Positions 28,186 through 39,656 of a stretch of DNA of 64,000 nucleotides are shown here, one piece after another. Source of the DNA: Gluconacetobacter liquefaciens (GTDB lineage: Bacteria > Pseudomonadota > Alphaproteobacteria > Acetobacterales > Acetobacteraceae). Numbering within the stretch: the first letter of the stretch is position 1; every line of letters starts with the position of its first letter. The stretch covers positions 210,076-274,075 of the forward strand of contig NZ_QQAW01000006.1 in assembly GCF_003350405.1 (NCBI RefSeq). The letters are read 5' to 3'. The notes under the pieces are model-generated. The model was not told where the DNA came from and made no database searches. It was given only the letters and a program-made list of their open reading frames with translations. A program made the position numbers and the translations under genes.

Positions 28186-31116
28186 TCAGGCTTTCGCGCG
28201 CCGCTTCCGCCCTTTGGACGGCGCCGGCAGAAGCGGTGCCAGAAAGCGCCCTGTATGGCTTTCCGCACAGGCCGCAATGTCCTCGGGCGTCCCCTCGGCC
28301 ACGATCCGGCCGCCGCCGTCGCCACCTTCCGGCCCCATGTCCAGCACCCAGTCCGCCGTCTTGATCACGTCCAGATTATGCTCGATCACCAGCACCGTAT
28401 TGCCCTGGTCCACCAGGGCGTGCAGCACGTCCAGCAGCTTGCGCACATCCTCGGAATGCAGGCCCGTCGTCGGCTCGTCCAGGATATACAGGGTGCGCCC
28501 CGTGGCCCGCCGCGCCAGTTCCTTGGACAGTTTCACCCGCTGCGCCTCCCCGCCCGAAAGCGTGGTCGCCTGCTGGCCCAGCGCGACATAGCCCAGCCCG
28601 ACCTGCTGCAGGATGGCCAGCCGGTCGCGGATACGCGGCACGGCGGAGAAATACGGCAGGGCCTCATCCACCGTCATCGCCAGCACGTCGGCAATCGACT
28701 TGCCACGGAACTTCACATCCAGCGTTTCGCGATTGTAGCGCGCGCCCTTGCAGGTATCGCAGGTCACGAACACATCGGGAAGGAAGTGCATCTCGATCTT
28801 CAGCACACCGTCGCCCTGGCAGGCCTCGCACCGCCCGCCCTTGACGTTGAACGAGAACCGGCCGGGCTTGTAGCCCCGCGCCTTGCTCTCCGGCAGTTCG
28901 GCGAACCAGTCGCGGATCGGCGTGAACAGGTCGGTATAGGTCGCGGGGTTCGAACGCGGCGTACGCCCGATCGGCGACTGGTCGATGTCGATGATCTTGT
29001 CCAGCAGGTCCATGCCGACGATCCGGCGATAGGGCGCCGGATTCTGCCCCGACCCCATCAGGTGCCGCGACAGCGCCTTGTACAGCGTATCGATCACCAG
29101 CGTGGATTTGCCGCCACCGGATACCCCGGTCACGCAGGTAAAGGTGCCCAGCGGAAAGCGCGCGGTCACGTCATGCAGGTTGTTGCCGCTGGCCCCTTCC
29201 AGCACCAGCACCCGCTTGGGGTCCACCGGCCGGCGCTTCTCCGGCACCGCGATCTGCTTCCGCCCGGACAGGTAATCGCCCGTCAGGCTGGCCGGGTTGG
29301 CCGCCACCTGCTCGGGCGTGCCGATCGCCACCACATGGCCGCCATTGACACCCGCCCCCGGCCCCATGTCGATCAGCCAGTCGGCCGAGCGGATCGCATC
29401 CTCGTCATGCTCCACGACGATCAGCGTATTCCCCAGCCGCTTCAGCCGCTGCAACGTCCCCAGCAACCGCTCGTTGTCGCGCTGATGCAGCCCGATCGAC
29501 GGCTCGTCCAGCACGTACAGCACGCCCGTCAGGCCCGACCCGATCTGGCTGGCCAGCCGGATGCGCTGGCTTTCCCCGCCCGACAGCGTGGCCGACCCGC
29601 GCGAGAGCGTCAGGTAATCCAGCCCCACATCGTCCAGAAACCGCAGCCGGTCCAGGATCTCGCGCAGGATGCGCCGCGCGATCTCGGCCCGCTGCGGCGT
29701 CAGCGTCGCCTCCACGGTGCCGAACCATTCCAGCGCCCGGCGGATCGGCAGGTCGGACGCCTGGGCGATGGTGCAGTTCGCCACCCGCACCGACAGCGCC
29801 TCCGGCCGCAGCCGCGCGCCATGGCACACATGGCACGGCTTGTCGGACTGGTAGCGCGACAGTTCCTCGCGCACCCACACGCTGTCGGTCTCGGCCATCC
29901 GTCGGCGCAGATTGGCCACCACGCCTTCGAACCGCTTGGTCAGGCTGTAGCTCTTGCGGCCGTCGCGGTACTGGAAGGTCACCTCGTCCTCGCCACCCTC
30001 CATGATCACGTCGCGCACGCCCGCCGGCAGGTCGCGCCACGGCGTGTCCATCTTCACCCCGTAATGGGCGGCCAGGCTTTCCAGCGTCTGCTGGTAATAG
30101 GGGCTCTGCGTGTTCCGCCACGGCGCAATGGCCCCGGCCGCCAGCGACAGCGATTCGTCCGGCACGATCAGGTGGGGGTCGAAGAAGGTCTCGGTCCCGA
30201 TCCCGTCACAGGCCGGGCAGGCCCCCTGCGGCGCATTGAACGAGAACAGCCGGGGCTCGATCTCCTCCAGCGTAAAACCGCTGACCGGGCACGCGAACCG
30301 CGAGGAAAACACGACATGCGGCGGCACCTCCGCCCCGTCGCGCACCACCTCCTCGGCATAGACCAGCCCGTCGGACAGCCCCAGCGCGGTCTCGAAACTG
30401 TCCGCCAGGCGGGACTCCACCCCCGGCCGCACCACCACCCGGTCCACCACCGCCTCGACCGTATGGCGCAGCTTGCGGTTCAGGTCAGGCACGTCGGCGA
30501 TCTCGTACAGCTCGCCATCCACCTTCACGCGGGCAAAGCCCTTGCGCTGCAATTCCGCCAGTTCCTTGCGGCACTCGCCCTTGCGGTCGCGCACCACGGG
30601 CGCCAGCAGCATCAGCCGGGTCCCCTCGGGCATCGCCATCACCCGGTCGACCATCTGGCTGACCGTCTGCGCCTCGATCGGCAGCCCGGTGGCCGGCGAA
30701 TACGGCACCCCCGCCCGCGCCCACAGCAGGCGCATGTAATCATGGATTTCGGTAATCGTGCCGACGGTCGAGCGCGGATTCTTCGAGGTCGTCTTCTGCT
30801 CGATGGAAATCGCGGGCGACAGGCCCTCGATCGCGTCCACATCGGGCTTGCCCATCAGCTCCAGAAACTGCCGCGCATAGGCCGACAGGCTCTCGACATA
30901 GCGCCGCTGCCCCTCGGCATAGATGGTATCGAACGCCAGCGACGACTTGCCGGAGCCCGACAGGCCCGTCACCACCGTCAGCGCATCGCGCGGAATCTCG
31001 ACATCGACATTCTTCAGGTTGTGCGCCCGCGCGCCGCGCACCCGGATGGTCTGCGTCCCGTGCATCGGGGTCGATTCTGTCGGCGCGGCCGCAACCGGGC
31101 CGGATCGCTTCGCCAT
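28186..31116 (-). CDS. uvrA: Excinuclease ABC subunit A
   Basis: 976-residue nucleotide-excision-repair damage sensor, an ABC-class ATPase dimer. Walker A sequences are [10 protein letters not shown] and [10 protein letters not shown], with signatures [11 protein letters not shown] and [11 protein letters not shown]. Zinc-binding Cys pairs occur in [25 protein letters not shown] and CDTCKGARY. Three in-frame ATGs are possible (31158, 31146, 31116). I choose 31116 (MAKRSG, with GGAG upstream) because the SOS operator abuts 31158. It is divergent from ssb, as in E. coli. Confidence 0.95.
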   Translation of the reverse strand: MAKRSGPVAAAPTESTPMHGTQTIRVRGARAHNLKNVDVEIPRDALTVVTGLSGSGKSSLAFDTIYAEGQRRYVESLSAYARQFLELMGKPDVDAIEGLSPAISIEQKTTSKNPRSTVGTITEIHDYMRLLWARAGVPYSPATGLPIEAQTVSQMVDRVMAMPEGTRLMLLAPVVRDRKGECRKELAELQRKGFARVKVDGELYEIADVPDLNRKLRHTVEAVVDRVVVRPGVESRLADSFETALGLSDGLVYAEEVVRDGAEVPPHVVFSSRFACPVSGFTLEEIEPRLFSFNAPQGACPACDGIGTETFFDPHLIVPDESLSLAAGAIAPWRNTQSPYYQQTLESLAAHYGVKMDTPWRDLPAGVRDVIMEGGEDEVTFQYRDGRKSYSLTKRFEGVVANLRRRMAETDSVWVREELSRYQSDKPCHVCHGARLRPEALSVRVANCTIAQASDLPIRRALEWFGTVEATLTPQRAEIARRILREILDRLRFLDDVGLDYLTLSRGSATLSGGESQRIRLASQIGSGLTGVLYVLDEPSIGLHQRDNERLLGTLQRLKRLGNTLIVVEHDEDAIRSADWLIDMGPGAGVNGGHVVAIGTPEQVAANPASLTGDYLSGRKQIAVPEKRRPVDPKRVLVLEGASGNNLHDVTARFPLGTFTCVTGVSGGGKSTLVIDTLYKALSRHLMGSGQNPAPYRRIVGMDLLDKIIDIDQSPIGRTPRSNPATYTDLFTPIRDWFAELPESKARGYKPGRFSFNVKGGRCEACQGDGVLKIEMHFLPDVFVTCDTCKGARYNRETLDVKFRGKSIADVLAMTVDEALPYFSAVPRIRDRLAILQQVGLGYVALGQQATTLSGGEAQRVKLSKELARRATGRTLYILDEPTTGLHSEDVRKLLDVLHALVDQGNTVLVIEHNLDVIKTADWVLDMGPEGGDGGGRIVAEGTPEDIAACAESHTGRFLAPLLPAPSKGRKRRAKA

Positions 31117-31159
31117 GATGTCCGCATCTCCGTTCTGCTCCGGCATGACGGAGCGCATC

Positions 31160-31174
31160 GTTCACACTCTGTTC
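31160..31174. promoter_or_regulatory. SOS box (LexA operator) between uvrA and ssb
   Basis: Perfect alphaproteobacterial LexA motif GTTC-ACACTCT-GTTC (GTTC-N7-GTTC). It lies immediately upstream of the first possible uvrA start codon and 226 bases upstream of ssb, so repression of uvrA is the clearest prediction. Control of ssb is possible if its promoter overlaps. Confidence 0.85.
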
Positions 31175-31313
31175 TGCCGGATTCCACCGCCGCCGCCAAG
31201 ATCCACCCCTCGGAAAAGACCGCCGCGCGGCGCCCCACCGGCTCGGGCGGCCCACATGCAGGTATCATCCGGCAGCCATCTGGGTTAGGATCGCGCGTGA
31301 GTCCCGTCCCCCA

Positions 31314-31380
31314 ACCGCACCGGTCCGGGTGGACGGTTTTTTTTGATGGGGCGGCGCCCTGGTGCGCGGCCCCGGACCGG
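31314..31380 (+). promoter_or_regulatory. Terminator and competing pairing segment in the ssb leader
   Basis: ACCGCACC (31314-31321) pairs with GGTG (GA bulged) CGGT up to 31337, followed by eight T residues (31337-31344), which makes an intrinsic terminator on the ssb strand 56 bases before its ATG. CCGGTCCGGG at 31320-31329, inside that hairpin, is perfectly complementary to CCCGGACCGG at 31371-31380 beside the ssb start. The two pairings exclude each other. No other plus-strand gene lies between the SOS box and this terminator, so it belongs either to an ssb leader or to a short RNA. Confidence 0.6.
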
Positions 31381-31399
31381 ACAGCGGCAGGGCAGTACT

Positions 31400-31972
31400 A
31401 TGGCGGGTAGCGTCAACAAGGTCATCCTCGTAGGCAATCTGGGGAAGGACCCGGAAGTCAGGAACAGCCAGAACGGCGCCAAGATCGTCTCGCTGACGCT
31501 GGCCACCAGCGACACCTGGAACGACAAGGCATCGGGCGAACGGCGCGAGAAGACCGAGTGGCATCGCGTCGTCATCTTCAACGAGCGCATTGCCGACGTC
31601 GCCGAGCGTTTCCTGCGCAAGGGCCGCAAGGTCTACCTGGAAGGCTCGCTCCAGACCCGCAAATGGACCGACCAGTCCGGGCAGGAACGCTATACGACCG
31701 AAGTCGTCGTGGACCGTTTCCGCGGCGACTTGGTGCTGCTCGACAGCAACCGCGGCGGCGAGTCCGGCGATGATGCCGGCGGCGGCTACGGCGGTGGTGG
31801 CTATGGCGGCGGCGGCGGATACAGCGCGCCGACGGCTCCGCGCCAGATCGGCGGCGGACGCGGCAACGCGGGCGGCGGCAGCCATGGCGGCCCCGGCGCA
31901 CCGGCGGGCGGTGGCGGCTGGGACGCCCCGCATGGCGGCGGCAGCGACCTGGACGACGAAATTCCGTTCTGA
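31400..31972 (+). CDS. ssb: Single-stranded DNA-binding protein
   Basis: 190-residue SSB. The OB-fold (about 1-110) opens with [18 protein letters not shown] and contains WHRVVIF and [12 protein letters not shown] Gly-rich linker (about 118-175) leads to the conserved acidic tip DLDDEIPF, which recruits partner repair proteins. ATG 31400 is the family start. Further upstream codons lie in the terminator region. It is divergent from uvrA. Confidence 0.96.
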   Translation: MAGSVNKVILVGNLGKDPEVRNSQNGAKIVSLTLATSDTWNDKASGERREKTEWHRVVIFNERIADVAERFLRKGRKVYLEGSLQTRKWTDQSGQERYTTEVVVDRFRGDLVLLDSNRGGESGDDAGGGYGGGGYGGGGGYSAPTAPRQIGGGRGNAGGGSHGGPGAPAGGGGWDAPHGGGSDLDDEIPF

Positions 31973-32011
31973 GGCGGGCCTCTTCCCGGCTCAGGGCTCC
32001 CTGTCGGGACC

Positions 32012-32044
32012 TGTGCCGGGGCGCGGTTTTTCCCCGGCCGGCAC
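32012..32044 (+). terminator. Hairpin after ssb
   Basis: Inverted repeat GTGCCGG/CCGGCAC, with an inner GGGG/CCCC pairing around CGCGGTTTTT, 40 bases after the ssb stop. It is GC-rich, with no trailing U-tract outside the stem. Confidence 0.4.
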
Positions 32045-32141
32045 TCTATGCTAGGGTGGCTCCACCCACCTGCGCCGGACCAGTTCCCGCCATCCGGCGC
32101 GCCCGGCGCAAGAGAGATGGCACTGACATGACGGATATGCC

Positions 32142-34935
<2,794 letters not shown>

Positions 34936-34943
<8 letters not shown>

Positions 34944-35445
34944 TAGCGCGCCGCGCACGGGCTTCTATCCCGGCACGTTCGACCCGGTGACCACCGGTCA
35001 CCTGGATATCGTTGAACGTGCGGCGCGGCTGGTCGACCGGCTGATCATCGGCGTGGCGGAAAATTCCGGCAAGCAGCCATTGATGCCGCTGGATGAGCGC
35101 ATCACCTGCGTCACGGAGGAAACCCGTCCCATCGCCGAACGGACGGGCAGCCAGATCTCGGTCATCGGGTTCAGCAACCTGCTGGTCGATGAGGCGCGCA
35201 CCCACGGGGCCACCCTGATCGTGCGCGGGCTGCGGGTGGTCACCGATTTCGATTACGAGGTCCAGATGTTCGGCATGAACCATCACCTGGCCCCGGACAT
35301 CGAAACGGTGTTCCTGATGGCCACCGAGCGCAGCCAATATATCTCTTCGCGGCTGGTGAAGGAGGTCGCCCGCCTGGGCGGCGACATCACCAGCTTCGTT
35401 CCCCCCTTCACCCGCCAGCGCATCCTGGCGCGGCTGGGGGGATAA
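34936..35445 (+). CDS. coaD: Phosphopantetheine adenylyltransferase
   Basis: 169-residue nucleotidyltransferase for the fourth step of coenzyme A synthesis. Motifs are [17 protein letters not shown] (the T/HxGH nucleotide-binding site), [15 protein letters not shown], and [16 protein letters not shown] with the ISS-R motif. ATG 34936 overlaps the gyrA tail by 8 bases, and gyrA-coaD linkage is common in alphaproteobacteria. Confidence 0.96.
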
Positions 35446-35500
35446 CGCCGGTCGCGTGGCCCCTTGCCGCGCGGCACGCAAGCAAACTGGAATACGAACG

Positions 35501-35986
35501 ATGTCTGACACCGCACCGAAGGCCGACCTGATCGACGTGGAGCTGAAGACCGGCCATGTGATCATCCAGCTCCGCCCCGACCTGGCGCCGCTGGCTGCCG
35601 AGCGGATTCGCACGCTGGCCGCCGAGGGGTTCTACGACAACACGCCCTTCCACCGCGTCATCCACGGCTTCATGGCCCAGGGCGGCGACCCGACCGGCAC
35701 CGGCACCAGCGGCAGCCACCTGCCCGACCTGAAGGCCGAATTCACCCGTGCGGCGAAGTTCGAGCGCGGCACGGTCGGCATGGCCCGCACCATGAATCCC
35801 GACAGCGCGAACAGCCAGTTCTTCATCATGTTCGAGCCCTCGCCCCATCTGGACGGTCAGTACACCATCGTCGGCCAGGTGGTCGAAGGCATGGAGCATA
35901 TCGACCAGGTCAAGCGCGGCGCGGGCCAGAGCGGCGTGGTGCAGGACCCCGATCGCATCATTTCCATGCGTCCGGTCGCGGCCTGA
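35501..35986 (+). CDS. Cyclophilin-type peptidyl-prolyl isomerase (cytoplasmic)
   Basis: 161-residue cyclophilin. The active-site region includes FHRVIHGFMAQGGDPTGTG, ARTMNPDSANSQFFIMF and HLDGQYTIVGQVVEGM. There is no signal peptide, so it is PpiB-like and cytoplasmic. It lies 55 bases after coaD, probably in the same unit, and ends 89 bases before tRNA-Lys. Confidence 0.93.
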   Translation: MSDTAPKADLIDVELKTGHVIIQLRPDLAPLAAERIRTLAAEGFYDNTPFHRVIHGFMAQGGDPTGTGTSGSHLPDLKAEFTRAAKFERGTVGMARTMNPDSANSQFFIMFEPSPHLDGQYTIVGQVVEGMEHIDQVKRGAGQSGVVQDPDRIISMRPVAA

Positions 35987-36075
35987 GCGACAAAGCGCGT
36001 CGCGTCAGCCGCTTTGATGGTTGACTTGACCGCCTGAAGCCGGTACCCGGGGCCGCACCGCCAAGCGGTCCCGGT

Positions 36076-36151
36076 GAGCCGGTAGCTCAGTCGGTAGAGC
36101 ATTCGACTTTTAATCGAATGGTCGTGGGTTCGAGTCCCACCCGGCTCACCA
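36076..36151 (+). tRNA. tRNA-Lys (anticodon TTT)
   Basis: Complete cloverleaf. The acceptor GAGCCGG pairs with CCGGCTC, with A discriminator and encoded CCA. The anticodon stem TTCGA/TCGAA encloses CTTTTAA, giving TTT (Lys). D-arm TAGCTCAGTCGGTAGAGC and T-arm GGGTTCGAGTCCC are intact. Confidence 0.97.
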
Positions 36152-36252
36152 ATTTTCCTTTGAATGATCAGCAGGAATGCCACGCTCGATCACATGATCG
36201 GACAGCGGTGACGCATAAAGATTGTCTGCCCTTGGGAAGACATCAAGTATTT

Positions 36253-36295
36253 CTGAAAATTCGAGAGCAGATCAGAATTTTCCAGTTATTTTTTT
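36253..36295 (+). terminator. Terminator downstream of tRNA-Lys
   Basis: CTGAAAATTC (36253-36262) pairs, with one bulge, to GAATTTTCCAG (36275-36285), followed by a T-rich run TTATTTTTTT. It lies about 100 bases after the tRNA, in the interval before the convergent transglutaminase gene. Confidence 0.65.
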
Positions 36296-36320
36296 AAAAA
36301 GCGCGAGGACGACCCGCCTT

Positions 36321-37130
36321 TCAGCCGATCTCCTCATATGTCGTCACGAAAAAGTTGGATAGAACCGCCGGGCCGAATGTCGTGGTCAGGGCTACGTCCG
36401 TAGCATCCCGCCCCCGCGCCATCACGATCCGTCCGATCCGGGGCATGTTGTGCCGCGCATCGAAGGTGAACCACTGGCCTTCCAGCCAGACTTCGAACCA
36501 CGCCGAGAAATCCATCGGATAATCGACCGGCGGAATCCCGATATCGCCCAGATACCCGGTGCAGTAACGGGCGGGAATATTCATGCAGCGGCAGAGCGTC
36601 ACCGCCAGATGGGCATAGTCCCGACACACGCCCACGCCTTCCTGATAGGCCTCATGGGCGGTACGGGTCGGGCGTGCCTGCTGGTAATCGAAGCGGATAT
36701 GCTGATGCACGAACGAGACGATAGCCTGCACCCTCCCCCATCCCGGCGCCAGATGGCCGAACATCGACCAGGCAATGGAAGACAGCAGATCGGTCTCGCA
36801 ATATCGGCTGCCCATCAGGAACACCAGGCAATCCGCTGGCAGGTCCGCCACCGGCACTTCCCGCGCACCGGGCATCCACCGGTCGGGCAGGCCGCTATCG
36901 GCAATGACGAAGGACAGGCTGGTGCGCAATGTGCCGACCGGCACCACCACGCGGGTGCAGCGATTGCCGAACCCGTCGAGATAGCGCTGCGCCGGCACGG
37001 GCGGGTCGAAGACCGGGGTCTGGGGGGTCATCAGGTCCGGCTCGCGATCCGGATGGACCTCAAGCATCAATACCATCGGTGTCGGAGCCTGAACCGTCAG
37101 GGCAATGTCGTAACCGGCACGAATCAGCAC
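36321..37130 (-). CDS. Transglutaminase-like protein
   Basis: 269-residue protein. The N-terminal beta region (about 1-120) precedes a transglutaminase-like papain fold. The nucleophile Cys169 sits in GVGVCRDYAHLAV and the Asp in FTFDARHN (Asp224). The position where most family members carry the catalytic His (H-A-W-x-E) reads S209-A-W-F-E, so either this subfamily uses another residue or the enzyme lacks full activity. There is no signal peptide. It stands apart from its neighbours, 60 bases downstream of the next minus-strand gene's territory. The substrate is unknown. Confidence 0.82.
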   Translation of the reverse strand: MLIRAGYDIALTVQAPTPMVLMLEVHPDREPDLMTPQTPVFDPPVPAQRYLDGFGNRCTRVVVPVGTLRTSLSFVIADSGLPDRWMPGAREVPVADLPADCLVFLMGSRYCETDLLSSIAWSMFGHLAPGWGRVQAIVSFVHQHIRFDYQQARPTRTAHEAYQEGVGVCRDYAHLAVTLCRCMNIPARYCTGYLGDIGIPPVDYPMDFSAWFEVWLEGQWFTFDARHNMPRIGRIVMARGRDATDVALTTTFGPAVLSNFFVTTYEEIG

Positions 37131-37189
37131 GCCGTCTTCCCTTCCTGACCGTCCCCGTCACCCCGCCTGTACCTGTTCACGGTGTCAAG

Positions 37190-37549
37190 TCAGTGCGGGT
37201 CCACCGCATGCGCCCGCTTGTAGATCACGATCGGCAATTGTTTCGCCAGGATCGTGACCACGGCCGGTACCGACAGGCCGGTCTGTGCCGCGAAATGCTC
37301 CAGGTCACGTTGTGCGATCAGGGTGCGCAACATTTCCTCGGTCATGGGACCGGCCTTGTCGTCGGCCTTCCAGCGCGCCACGATATCACCATAACCTGCG
37401 GCGGCCGCGCGTTCGGCAAACCCGTTCAGCCCATGCTCGCGCTTCACGCCATCCAGATATTCGTGCATCGCGGTCACCAGGCCCGAATGATCGTAAGCGG
37501 CCCCGGTCAGGAAATCGCCAAGCGTCGTTGCGGAGTCGGTGATGGACAT
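37190..37549 (-). CDS. YidB-like (DUF937) protein
   Basis: 119-residue soluble protein resembling the YidB/DUF937 family: a central helix pair with GLNGFAERAAAAGYGDIVARW and a C-terminal helix bundle where the family has a QxLP motif, seen here as LAKQLPIVIYKRA. Function is unknown in the family. The gene follows an orphan terminator on the same strand, so it has its own promoter in 37550-37650. Confidence 0.65.
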   Translation of the reverse strand: MSITDSATTLGDFLTGAAYDHSGLVTAMHEYLDGVKREHGLNGFAERAAAAGYGDIVARWKADDKAGPMTEEMLRTLIAQRDLEHFAAQTGLSVPAVVTILAKQLPIVIYKRAHAVDPH

Positions 37550-37654
37550 AGTGCCTCTCCATTCTCGAAACGTTGTGGCCTGATACCAGCAACGCCACGA
37601 AAACCGCCCCGTTCCCGTCCTCCCGAATGGTTGAGGATGGACACGGCCCCAAAA

Positions 37655-37800
37655 CGGAAAAACCGGAGCCTTTCGGCTCCGGTTTCCCGCGGATGAGACG
37701 ACACAGAGGAAATGGCCTTAGTGGCCGATTTCTGAATAACACTCATTCATGTTTGATATCAATCGATCTCACGGCAATGTGAGCAAAAAGCAAATTCTGC
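37655..37800 (-). ncRNA. Candidate small RNA or micro-ORF transcript ending at an orphan terminator
   Basis: A perfect hairpin (AACCGGAGCC paired with GGCTCCGGTT around TTTC, 37661-37684), followed on the minus strand by TTTTTCCG, ends a transcript that contains no annotated gene. Upstream on the same strand lie AT-rich sequence, the hairpin GGCCACTAAGGCC and a possible 10-codon frame (ATG near 37750, ending in GGCCACTAA). The DUF2076 gene has its own terminator at 37809-37838, so this hairpin serves a separate short transcript of roughly 100 bases. The 5' end is a guess. Confidence 0.35.
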
Positions 37801-37808
37801 TCCGAACA

Positions 37809-37838
37809 TAAAAAAGGCGGCCGTTGCGGGCCGCCTTT
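37809..37838 (-). terminator. Intrinsic terminator of the DUF2076 gene
   Basis: On the minus strand AAGGCGGCC/GGCCGCCTT with a 6-base loop is followed by six T residues (about 37810-37815), 25 bases after the stop of the DUF2076 gene. Confidence 0.88.
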
Positions 37839-37862
37839 CATAATCGCCGAAATCAGCGCGGC

Positions 37863-38597
37863 TCAGAAATTGTCGTCGCCGCCACCGCCCCAGTCACCGC
37901 CGCCGTCGCCACCGCCGGCATCGAAGCCCGGATCGACATCGGTCCCGCCACCACCGAACGGGTCGCCCCCCGGCGCCGCCCCGTAATTGTTGTTGATGAC
38001 CGTCTCGCCACCCGCTCCGGCCCCACCGAAGCCCCCGGCGTCATGATGGCCACTGAACAGGTCGGTCAGGGCGTTACCCACCATCATGCCGCCCGCAACG
38101 CCGGCCGCCGTCGTCAGGGCCGACCCGAGGAAACCGGAGCCACGCGCCGGAAACATCCCCGGCTGCATCCCCATCGGATAGCCCTGCTGCGGCTGAGGCG
38201 GCGGCGGAGCGGCCTGCTGGCCCCAACCCGGCGGAGGTGCCCCCTGCGCGCGCTGGCCACCACCGAACAGGCCACCGAAGATGCCGCCGCCGCTGCCGGC
38301 GGGGCGTTGCTGCTGCTGCGCCTGGAGGGCCTGCTGCGCCTGCTGAAGCTGCCACTGCAACTGCTGGATACGATTCTGCGCCGCCACCAGCGCCGCTTCC
38401 TGCACCACCGCCATCTGGGTCACGCGGTAGCGGGCCTCGGGATATTGCTGGAACATCTGGCCGATATACTGGTCGGCCTCCGGGTCGATCGGCGGCAGAT
38501 TGGGCGTTGTCGCAGGAACGCTGCCGAAGCCCCCCTGCGGCGCGCCCCCCACACGGGCGACGAACTTCGTGATCAGGTCGCGTTCTTCGGTATTCAT
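37863..38597 (-). CDS. DUF2076 family protein
   Basis: 244-residue protein beginning [18 protein letters not shown] and continuing with the DUF2076 pattern: [19 protein letters not shown], a coiled-coil-like Gln-rich helix (about 75-105, [19 protein letters not shown]), a Gly/Pro-rich linker, a hydrophobic Gly/Ala segment (about 165-185, [19 protein letters not shown]) and a Gly/Asp-rich tail. Such proteins are thought to be periplasmic ligand-binding or envelope-associated, but no function is established. The frame stays open upstream across glyQ antisense; ATG 38597 is the family start. Confidence 0.85.
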   Translation of the reverse strand: MNTEERDLITKFVARVGGAPQGGFGSVPATTPNLPPIDPEADQYIGQMFQQYPEARYRVTQMAVVQEAALVAAQNRIQQLQWQLQQAQQALQAQQQQRPAGSGGGIFGGLFGGGQRAQGAPPPGWGQQAAPPPPQPQQGYPMGMQPGMFPARGSGFLGSALTTAAGVAGGMMVGNALTDLFSGHHDAGGFGGAGAGGETVINNNYGAAPGGDPFGGGGTDVDPGFDAGGGDGGGDWGGGGDDNF

Positions 38598-38780
38598 CTT
38601 TTCGTCCCTGTCTCCGACAAGAGTGCCAAGCCTAGATGTGGCCCGCACGCATGGATTTCGCAAGCCCAGCCTGCCCCGCCACACGCCGCCTTTCGATCCG
38701 CGCCTCATGGCTGTATGGTGCGGCCCCTGTGCGTGCCGGATGGCATGCGTTTTCCATCGCTTACCGGAGCATCCCCGTCC

Positions 38781-39653
38781 ATGGTCCCGGCCTCCGCGCC
38801 TCGCCCCCTGTCCTTTCAGGATTTGATCCTGAAACTGCATCAGTTCTGGTCCGCACAGGGCTGCGCCATCCTGCAACCATACGATACCGAGGTCGGGGCC
38901 GGTACGCTCTCGCCGCACACCACCCTGCGCGCGCTGGGCAAGCGGCCGTGGAAAGCTGCCTATGTCCAGCCCTGCCGCCGGCCCTCCGACGGACGGTACG
39001 GCGAAAATCCGAACCGGCTGCAACATTACTACCAGTACCAGGTCCTGCTGAAGCCGACGCCCGAGGACAGCCAGAAGCTGTTGCTGGACAGCTATCGCGC
39101 CATCGGCATCGACCCGCTGGAGCACGATATCCGCTTCGTCGAGGACGATTGGGAGAACCCCACGATCGGCGCCTGGGGACTGGGCTGGGAAGTCTGGTGC
39201 GACGGCATGGAGGTGACGCAGTTCACCTATTTCCAGCAGGTCGGCGGCATCCCCACCGTGCTGCCGTCCACCGAACTGACCTACGGGCTGGAGCGGCTGG
39301 CGATGTACGTCCAGGGGGTCGAGAATGTCTACGATCTCGATTTCAACGGCCAGGGCCTAACCTATGGCGACGTCTTCCTGCGCGCCGAGCGGGATTATTC
39401 GCGCCATAATTTCGAACTGGCCGATACCGAGATGCTGCATCGCCATTTCATCGATGCCGAGCGTGAGGCCACGGCGCTGGCAGAAGCCGGTATCGCCCAA
39501 CCCGCCTACGACCAGTGCCTGAAGGCCAGCCACCTGTTCAACCTGCTGGACGCGCGCGGCGTGATCAGTGTCAGCGAGCGCGCCTCTTATATCGGCCGCG
39601 TCAGGGCCCTGGCCCGACGCTGCTGCGACGCATGGCTGGCCGGCGAGGAATAA
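38781..39653 (+). CDS. glyQ: Glycyl-tRNA synthetase alpha subunit
   Basis: 290-residue catalytic subunit of the tetrameric glycine-tRNA ligase. It contains [21 protein letters not shown], the [18 protein letters not shown] motif and the [10 protein letters not shown] active-site strand. The family begins at [10 protein letters not shown], so ATG 38781 is chosen over an in-frame ATG 12 codons upstream. glyS follows 3 bases after the stop. Confidence 0.96.
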   Translation: MVPASAPRPLSFQDLILKLHQFWSAQGCAILQPYDTEVGAGTLSPHTTLRALGKRPWKAAYVQPCRRPSDGRYGENPNRLQHYYQYQVLLKPTPEDSQKLLLDSYRAIGIDPLEHDIRFVEDDWENPTIGAWGLGWEVWCDGMEVTQFTYFQQVGGIPTVLPSTELTYGLERLAMYVQGVENVYDLDFNGQGLTYGDVFLRAERDYSRHNFELADTEMLHRHFIDAEREATALAEAGIAQPAYDQCLKASHLFNLLDARGVISVSERASYIGRVRALARRCCDAWLAGEE

Positions 39654-39656
39654 GTC

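Noticed and set aside
28255..31410. Very long open frame (about 1050 codons) on the plus strand
   Set aside because: It lies antisense to uvrA and arises from its GC-rich codon pattern; the translation is Arg/His/Gln-rich with no domain.
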